Positions 12,360-16,228 of a stretch of 16,228 bases of DNA are shown here, piece by piece (within the stretch, counting starts at the first letter, position 1; each line of letters starts with the position of its first letter). The notes below the pieces were generated by a model. That model was not told where the DNA came from. It was given only the letters and a program-made list of their open reading frames with translations, and ran no database searches. The translations under genes were made by a program, and so were the position numbers. The stretch comes from an uncultured Megamonas sp. (GTDB lineage: Bacteria; Bacillota; Negativicutes; Selenomonadales; Selenomonadaceae), in contig USIX01000042.1 of NCBI GenBank assembly GCA_900554895.1, positions 1 to 16,228 on the forward strand, read 5' to 3'.

Positions 12360-13730
12360 GTGAAATCAGATGGATTGATTACAATTATACTGGCGGCAGG
12401 CAAAGGAACACGCATGAAATCCAAATTGCCGAAAGTCCTGCACTGCGCAGGCGGTAAGCCTATGGTGAAACATGTGCTTGATGCTGCCAAGGAAGCTGGT
12501 TCCACGCATAATATCGTTGTAGTAGGTTTTGGTCATGAACAGGTGCAGCAGGCACTAGAAGGTCAGGCTGAAATTGTTTTGCAAAAAGAACAGCTCGGCA
12601 CAGGTCATGCCGTAATGCAGGCACAGCCGCTTGTTACGAATTACGATGCTTCCGTCATGGTGCTTTGCGGTGATACGCCGCTTGTAACAGGAAGCATGTT
12701 GAAAAAATTCTATAAGGAACATGTAGCATCCGAAGCGAAAGCTTCCGTGCTTACGACGATTATGCCGGATCCGTTCGGTTATGGTCGTGTTGTTCGCGGT
12801 GCGGACGGATGTGTAGAAAAGATTGTTGAACAAAAAGATGCTACGGAAAGCGAGCTCGCTATTGATGAAATCAATACAGGCATTTATTGTTTTAATGCCC
12901 AGGCATTGTTTGAAAGTCTTAAAAAAGTGAATAACGATAATGCTCAGGGCGAATACTATTTGCCGGACGTATTGTCTATTTTGCGCGAAGAAGGTCAAAA
13001 AATCAATGCCTCCATTGCGGACAACTATGAGGATACATTGGGTATCAACAGTCGTCAGCAGCTGGCAAACGCGGAAAGAATTATCCGTCAGCGTAAAAAT
13101 AATGAACTTATGGCACAGGGCGTTACTTTAATGGACCCTGCTACGACTTATATCGATTATGATGTGCAAATCGGTCAGGATACAGTAATTTATCCGTCTA
13201 CATGGATTGAAGGCAACAGCAAAATCGGCGAAAACTGCAAAATCGGTCCGAACAGCCGTTTAAATAATGTGGTTATGGGCGATAATGTAGAAGCGATGTT
13301 TGTTTTCGGCGAAGATTGTGAAGTTGCCGACAATGTAAAAATGGGACCATACGTACATCTTCGCCCTAATACGAAAATTGCCGCTAAAGTTAAAATCGGC
13401 AATTTCGTAGAAGTTAAGAATTCAACAATCGGAGAAGGTTCCAAACTGCCGCACCTCAGCTATATCGGTGACACGGATATGGGTTCAGGCGTAAATATGG
13501 GCTGCGGTACGATTACCGTAAACTATGACGGTAAGAATAAATTCCGTACTGTAATCGGTGATGACTGTTTCATCGGCTGCAATTCCAATCTGGTGGCACC
13601 TGTAAAAATTAATAACGGAGCATATGTAGGTGCCGGTTCTACTATTACGAAGGAAGTACCGGAAAATGCACTTGCTATTGCCCGTGAAAGACAGAAAAAT
13701 ATTGAACACTGGAAAGATAAAAGAAAATAA
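12360..13730 (+). CDS. glmU: Bifunctional GlcNAc-1-P uridyltransferase / GlcN-1-P acetyltransferase
   Basis: GlmU makes UDP-GlcNAc for peptidoglycan and other envelope polymers in two steps. The N-terminal Rossmann-like uridyltransferase domain has LAAGKGTRMKSKLPKVLH (about 10-27), QLGTGHAVMQ, VLCGDTPLV and GYGRVVRG. The C-terminal left-handed beta-helix (about 250 on) has hexapeptide repeats (KIGENCKIGPNSRLNNVVMG) and the acetyltransferase segment KLPHLSYIGDTDMG, CGTITVNYDGKNK. GTG at 12360 is chosen: AAAGGAAAG lies 9 nt before it and the product is 456 aa starting MKSDGLITIILAAG, the usual length. An in-frame ATG at 12327 would add 11 residues; it has no ribosome site and its first bases (TGAAATCAGA) duplicate those of the true start. 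Confidence 0.96.
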   Translation: MKSDGLITIILAAGKGTRMKSKLPKVLHCAGGKPMVKHVLDAAKEAGSTHNIVVVGFGHEQVQQALEGQAEIVLQKEQLGTGHAVMQAQPLVTNYDASVMVLCGDTPLVTGSMLKKFYKEHVASEAKASVLTTIMPDPFGYGRVVRGADGCVEKIVEQKDATESELAIDEINTGIYCFNAQALFESLKKVNNDNAQGEYYLPDVLSILREEGQKINASIADNYEDTLGINSRQQLANAERIIRQRKNNELMAQGVTLMDPATTYIDYDVQIGQDTVIYPSTWIEGNSKIGENCKIGPNSRLNNVVMGDNVEAMFVFGEDCEVADNVKMGPYVHLRPNTKIAAKVKIGNFVEVKNSTIGEGSKLPHLSYIGDTDMGSGVNMGCGTITVNYDGKNKFRTVIGDDCFIGCNSNLVAPVKINNGAYVGAGSTITKEVPENALAIARERQKNIEHWKDKRK

Positions 13731-13766
13731 AATTTCACTATCATGGTTTAATTAAATTAATCTTGT

Positions 13767-13792
13767 TAGTAATGTAAATAACTACATTATTA
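13767..13792 (+). other. AT-only hairpin between glmU and prs
   Basis: TAGTAATGTA-AATAAC-TACATTATTA forms a 10-bp stem with one G·U pair, followed after a few bases by a T-rich stretch. It could be a weak terminator for glmU or a regulatory hairpin before prs; the AT-only stem makes either uncertain. Confidence 0.4.
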
Positions 13793-13834
13793 TATGTTAT
13801 TTATTTATTTTTTATATATCTCAGGAGGAGTAAA

Positions 13835-14809
13835 ATGAACTTCGATACCTCAAAATTATGTATTCTCACTGGTAATGCCAATCCTAAATTAGCGCAGGAA
13901 GTTGCGCAGTATATCGGTGTAGAATTATGTCATGCTTTTGTAGGTCATTTCAATAATGGCGAAACTCAGGTAATGATTAGCGAAAGCATTCGCGGTAAGG
14001 ATGTATTCATCATTCAGCCTACCAGCCAGCCAGTAAATGATAATCTCATGGAACTTCTGGTTATGGCTGATGCTTGCCGCAGAGCTTCTGCACAGAGTAT
14101 TACCGCTGTTGTGCCATATTATGCTTATTCCCGTCAGGACCGCAAAACACGTGGTCGTGAACCTATCTCTGCCAAACTGGTGGCAAATCTGATGACGACA
14201 GCCGGCGTAACCCGTGTCGTAACTGTCGATTTACATGCAGGTCAAATTCAAGGTTTCTTTGATATTCCGGTAGACCATTTAGCAGCTGCACCGCTTCTGG
14301 CAAGCTATATTCAGGGTAAAAATCTTGATGATGTAGTTGTAGTATCCCCGGACCTCGGTGGCGTAACACGTGCGCGTGCTTTGGCTGACAGACTGAAAGC
14401 ACCTATCGCTATTATTGAAAAACGTCGTCCGAAACCGGGCTGTGCTAAAGTTATGAGCCTCATCGGTGAAGTTAAGGATAAAAACTGCGTTATCATCGAT
14501 GATATCGTGGATACTGCCGGTTCATTATGTGAAGGTGCAAAGGCACTTGTAGCACATGGAGCTAAATCCGTATATGCTTGCTGTACGCACGGTATTTTAA
14601 GCGACCCGGCCGTTCAGCGCATTGAGGATTCTCCAATGGAAGAATTGATTATCACCAATACTATTCCGTTACCTGAAGAAAAACATTCTAGCAAGATTAT
14701 TTCTTTATCTATGGCTGCTCCAATCGGAGAAGTTATTGCCCGTATTTATCAGAAAAAATCTGTAAGTAAACTTTTTGATGCCATTGATATTATCAAAGGT
14801 AAAGGCTGA
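13835..14809 (+). CDS. prs: Ribose-phosphate pyrophosphokinase (PRPP synthetase)
   Basis: Prs transfers diphosphate from ATP to ribose 5-phosphate, giving PRPP for nucleotides, His, Trp and NAD. It has 324 aa, slightly above the usual 315. Visible class I features: [20 protein letters not shown] (about 38-57), [20 protein letters not shown] (ATP loop, 95-114), [12 protein letters not shown] (131-142), KRRPKPG (catalytic flexible loop, from 196) and the PRPP-binding loop DDIVDTAGS (222-230). The ribosome site CAGGAGGAG is strong. It follows glmU by 104 bases and has its own terminator, so it may be transcribed with glmU or alone. Confidence 0.97.
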   Translation: MNFDTSKLCILTGNANPKLAQEVAQYIGVELCHAFVGHFNNGETQVMISESIRGKDVFIIQPTSQPVNDNLMELLVMADACRRASAQSITAVVPYYAYSRQDRKTRGREPISAKLVANLMTTAGVTRVVTVDLHAGQIQGFFDIPVDHLAAAPLLASYIQGKNLDDVVVVSPDLGGVTRARALADRLKAPIAIIEKRRPKPGCAKVMSLIGEVKDKNCVIIDDIVDTAGSLCEGAKALVAHGAKSVYACCTHGILSDPAVQRIEDSPMEELIITNTIPLPEEKHSSKIISLSMAAPIGEVIARIYQKKSVSKLFDAIDIIKGKG

Positions 14810-14831
14810 TAAATAAATATAATGATAAAAG

Positions 14832-14859
14832 AAAAGGTCTCTATTTAGAGGCCTTTTTT
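14832..14859 (+). terminator. Terminator after prs
   Basis: AAAAGGTCTCT-ATTT-AGAGGCCTTTTTT: a 7-bp GC-containing stem with one G·U, extended by A-T pairs and a T run, 22 bases after the prs stop. Confidence 0.85.
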
Positions 14860-14951
14860 CTAAATTAGGCAGAGATTAATTAGTTCAGATTATTTTAAGG
14901 TAGATAGCATATATTAAATAAAAAATAAAATATTTGGAGGATAGGCTTTTT

Positions 14952-15770
14952 ATGTTTGCGATAGAAATAATCAAGGCTATTGTATTAGGCGTTGTTGAAG
15001 GGCTAACGGAATGGCTGCCGGTCAGCAGTACGGGTCATATGATTTTAGTGGATGAGTTCATGCGTTTGAATGTAAGCAAGGATTTTATGGATATGTTCCT
15101 TGTTGTAATTCAGCTTGGAGCTATTTTAGCTGTAGTTGTTTTGAACTTTGAGCGATTAAATCCGTTTTCACGCCAAAAAACATATCTGAAAAAAAGACAG
15201 ACAGTTACTTTATGGAGTAAAGTTATTGTAGGCTGTCTGCCAGCAGCGGTAATCGGCTTAGCATTAAACGATTTTATGGAAGAACATTTGATGAATGCTT
15301 ATGTTGTAGCGGCAATGCTTATTTTATACGGTGTATTGTTCATTGTAGTGGAAAATTATAATAAGCATCGTCGACCGACGATTACAGATGTAGATAATCT
15401 GGATTATAAAACGGCACTTATTATCGGCTTTTTCCAGGTACTTTCTCTGGTGCCGGGTACATCACGTTCCGGTTCTACGATTTTAGGCGGTATTTTATTT
15501 GGAACAAGTCGTGTCGTAGCAACGGAATATACGTTTTTCCTGGCTATTCCGGTCATGTTCGGTGCAAGCGCATTGAAATTGTTTAAATTCGGTCTCATTT
15601 TTTCTTTTGAAGAAGCAATATTATTGCTGGTAGGTATGGTAGTAGCATTTATTGTATCCATTATATCCATTAAGTTCCTGCTTCGTTACGTAAGAACAAA
15701 TGATTTTAAAGCTTTCGGCTGGTACCGTATTATCATCGGAATTTTAGTGTTTATATTTATTTACATTTAA
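14952..15770 (+). CDS. uppP: Undecaprenyl-diphosphate phosphatase
   Basis: UppP (BacA) dephosphorylates undecaprenyl diphosphate at the membrane so that the lipid carrier can be reused for peptidoglycan and other polymers; extra copies give bacitracin resistance. The 272-aa polytopic protein has both family signatures: [18 protein letters not shown] (15-32, with E16 and E20) and PGTSRSGST (168-176). Several hydrophobic helices, for example [17 protein letters not shown] and [13 protein letters not shown] at the end, agree with 7-8 membrane spans. ATG at 14952 is chosen because TTGGAGG lies about 10 nt upstream; the TTG at 14934 is within that site. It stands alone between two terminators. Confidence 0.96.
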   Translation: MFAIEIIKAIVLGVVEGLTEWLPVSSTGHMILVDEFMRLNVSKDFMDMFLVVIQLGAILAVVVLNFERLNPFSRQKTYLKKRQTVTLWSKVIVGCLPAAVIGLALNDFMEEHLMNAYVVAAMLILYGVLFIVVENYNKHRRPTITDVDNLDYKTALIIGFFQVLSLVPGTSRSGSTILGGILFGTSRVVATEYTFFLAIPVMFGASALKLFKFGLIFSFEEAILLLVGMVVAFIVSIISIKFLLRYVRTNDFKAFGWYRIIIGILVFIFIYI

Positions 15771-15778
15771 ATTTAAAT

Positions 15779-15823
15779 AAAAAGGCTGAAACATGAAAAA
15801 TTATTTCATGCTTCAGCCTTTTT
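15779..15823. terminator. Bidirectional terminator between uppP and the YitT-like gene
   Basis: AAAAAGGCTGAAACATGAAA (15779-15798) and TTTCATGCTTCAGCCTTTTT (15804-15823) form a 20-position stem with a single A·C mismatch and a 5-nt loop, with T runs on both strands. It closes two converging genes and abuts the stop codon of the minus-strand one. Confidence 0.92.
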
Positions 15824-16228
15824 CTATTTGTAAGAAAAACCTTTTCCGTTTACTTCGGAAGCGTTGGCGATTATAAAAAATGCCTTAGAGTCTATCTTTA
15901 AAGCTATTTCTTTTATTTTACTGAGTTGAGTAAGTGTAATTACGACATAAAGAATACGTTTTTTCGTATGAGTATAACCACCTTCTCCTTCGATGAACGT
16001 AACGCCTCGTCCCAGTTCATGCATGATATGTTCAGCTATTTCGGCTGATTTATCGGATACTATCATGATAGATTTGCGTCTGTTGAAACCGGTAACGATG
16101 CGGTTATCGACTTCGCCCATGATGTACATATAAATTAATGTATAGATAGCAACCTCAAAATTGAACAGGCATAAACCGCATAAAACGATGAGACAGTTTA
16201 AAGCGAATATCATGGTACCGATATTGTA
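15824..16228 (-). CDS. YitT-family membrane protein with C-terminal DUF2179 domain (cut by window edge)
   Basis: The C-terminal 134 residues of a minus-strand protein whose frame stays open to the window edge (YNIGTMIFALN). A hydrophobic segment (IFALNCLIVLCGLCLF, then VAIYTLIYMYIMG) is followed by a cytosolic DUF2179 domain: KSIMIVSDKSAEIAEHIMHE, GRGVTFIEGEGGYT and KRILYVVITLTQLSKIKEIA. This arrangement is that of the YitT family, whose members have about five membrane helices followed by this domain; their function is not firmly known. The start lies outside the window. It converges on uppP and shares its terminator. Confidence 0.9.
   Translation of the reverse strand, partial: YNIGTMIFALNCLIVLCGLCLFNFEVAIYTLIYMYIMGEVDNRIVTGFNRRKSIMIVSDKSAEIAEHIMHELGRGVTFIEGEGGYTHTKKRILYVVITLTQLSKIKEIALKIDSKAFFIIANASEVNGKGFSYK

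Overview
The window looks like a low-GC Bacillota chromosome. The gene neighbourhood ispE – FadR-type gntR – glmU – prs – uppP, and GlmU and CorA proteins of ordinary length, fit the Negativicutes best; this is an inference from gene content and order, not a database match. An AT-rich integrated mobile element fills the left half (about 1-8260) and conserved housekeeping genes fill the right half (about 8261-16228). The junction is an intact tRNA-Ser(UGA) gene on the minus strand.

Element, left to right. Positions 1-600 hold the end of an unidentified plus-strand gene with its terminator, then a frameshifted minus-strand gene for a small glycine-rich hydrophobic peptide. The leftward early operon (610-3593, minus) encodes an excisionase/HTH-like protein, a phage-type replication initiator, a DnaB-family helicase and a 68-aa unknown. 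Inside the initiator gene lies a compact origin: four 20-bp iterons, an AT-rich stretch and two overlapping palindromes, the layout of the phage lambda origin. Next is a small unknown protein and a genetic switch: a Cro-sized XRE protein (minus) and a 202-aa XRE repressor (plus), divergent, each with a well-formed promoter. Rightward follow two tandem 195-aa Uma2 (DUF820) proteins with related upstream sequences, then a tyrosine integrase next to the tRNA 3' end. This is the integration-regulation-replication half of a temperate phage or phage satellite. No structural genes are visible and the left attachment site is outside the window.

Host part. Right of the tRNA is an apparent metal-related operon: a 38-aa leader ORF, corA (Mg2+/Co2+ channel), a 76-aa unknown, a lone Phd-type antitoxin and a CsoR/RcnR-family metal sensor with a histidine-rich N-terminus, closed by a strong terminator. 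The leader stop codon lies in one arm of a long hairpin that hides the corA ribosome binding site, which suggests translational coupling or attenuation. Then come ispE (isoprenoid precursors) with a FadR-type regulator, glmU (UDP-GlcNAc), prs (PRPP) and uppP (undecaprenyl phosphate recycling), which mostly feed cell-envelope and nucleotide precursor supply. A converging YitT-family membrane protein gene is cut by the right edge. A near-perfect bidirectional terminator separates it from uppP.

The observations most worth a second look are the corA leader attenuator, the lambda-like origin inside the replication gene, the decayed bacteriocin-like peptide gene, the 34-bp direct repeats around the switch/Uma2 block, and the duplicated leader of the Uma2 pair.
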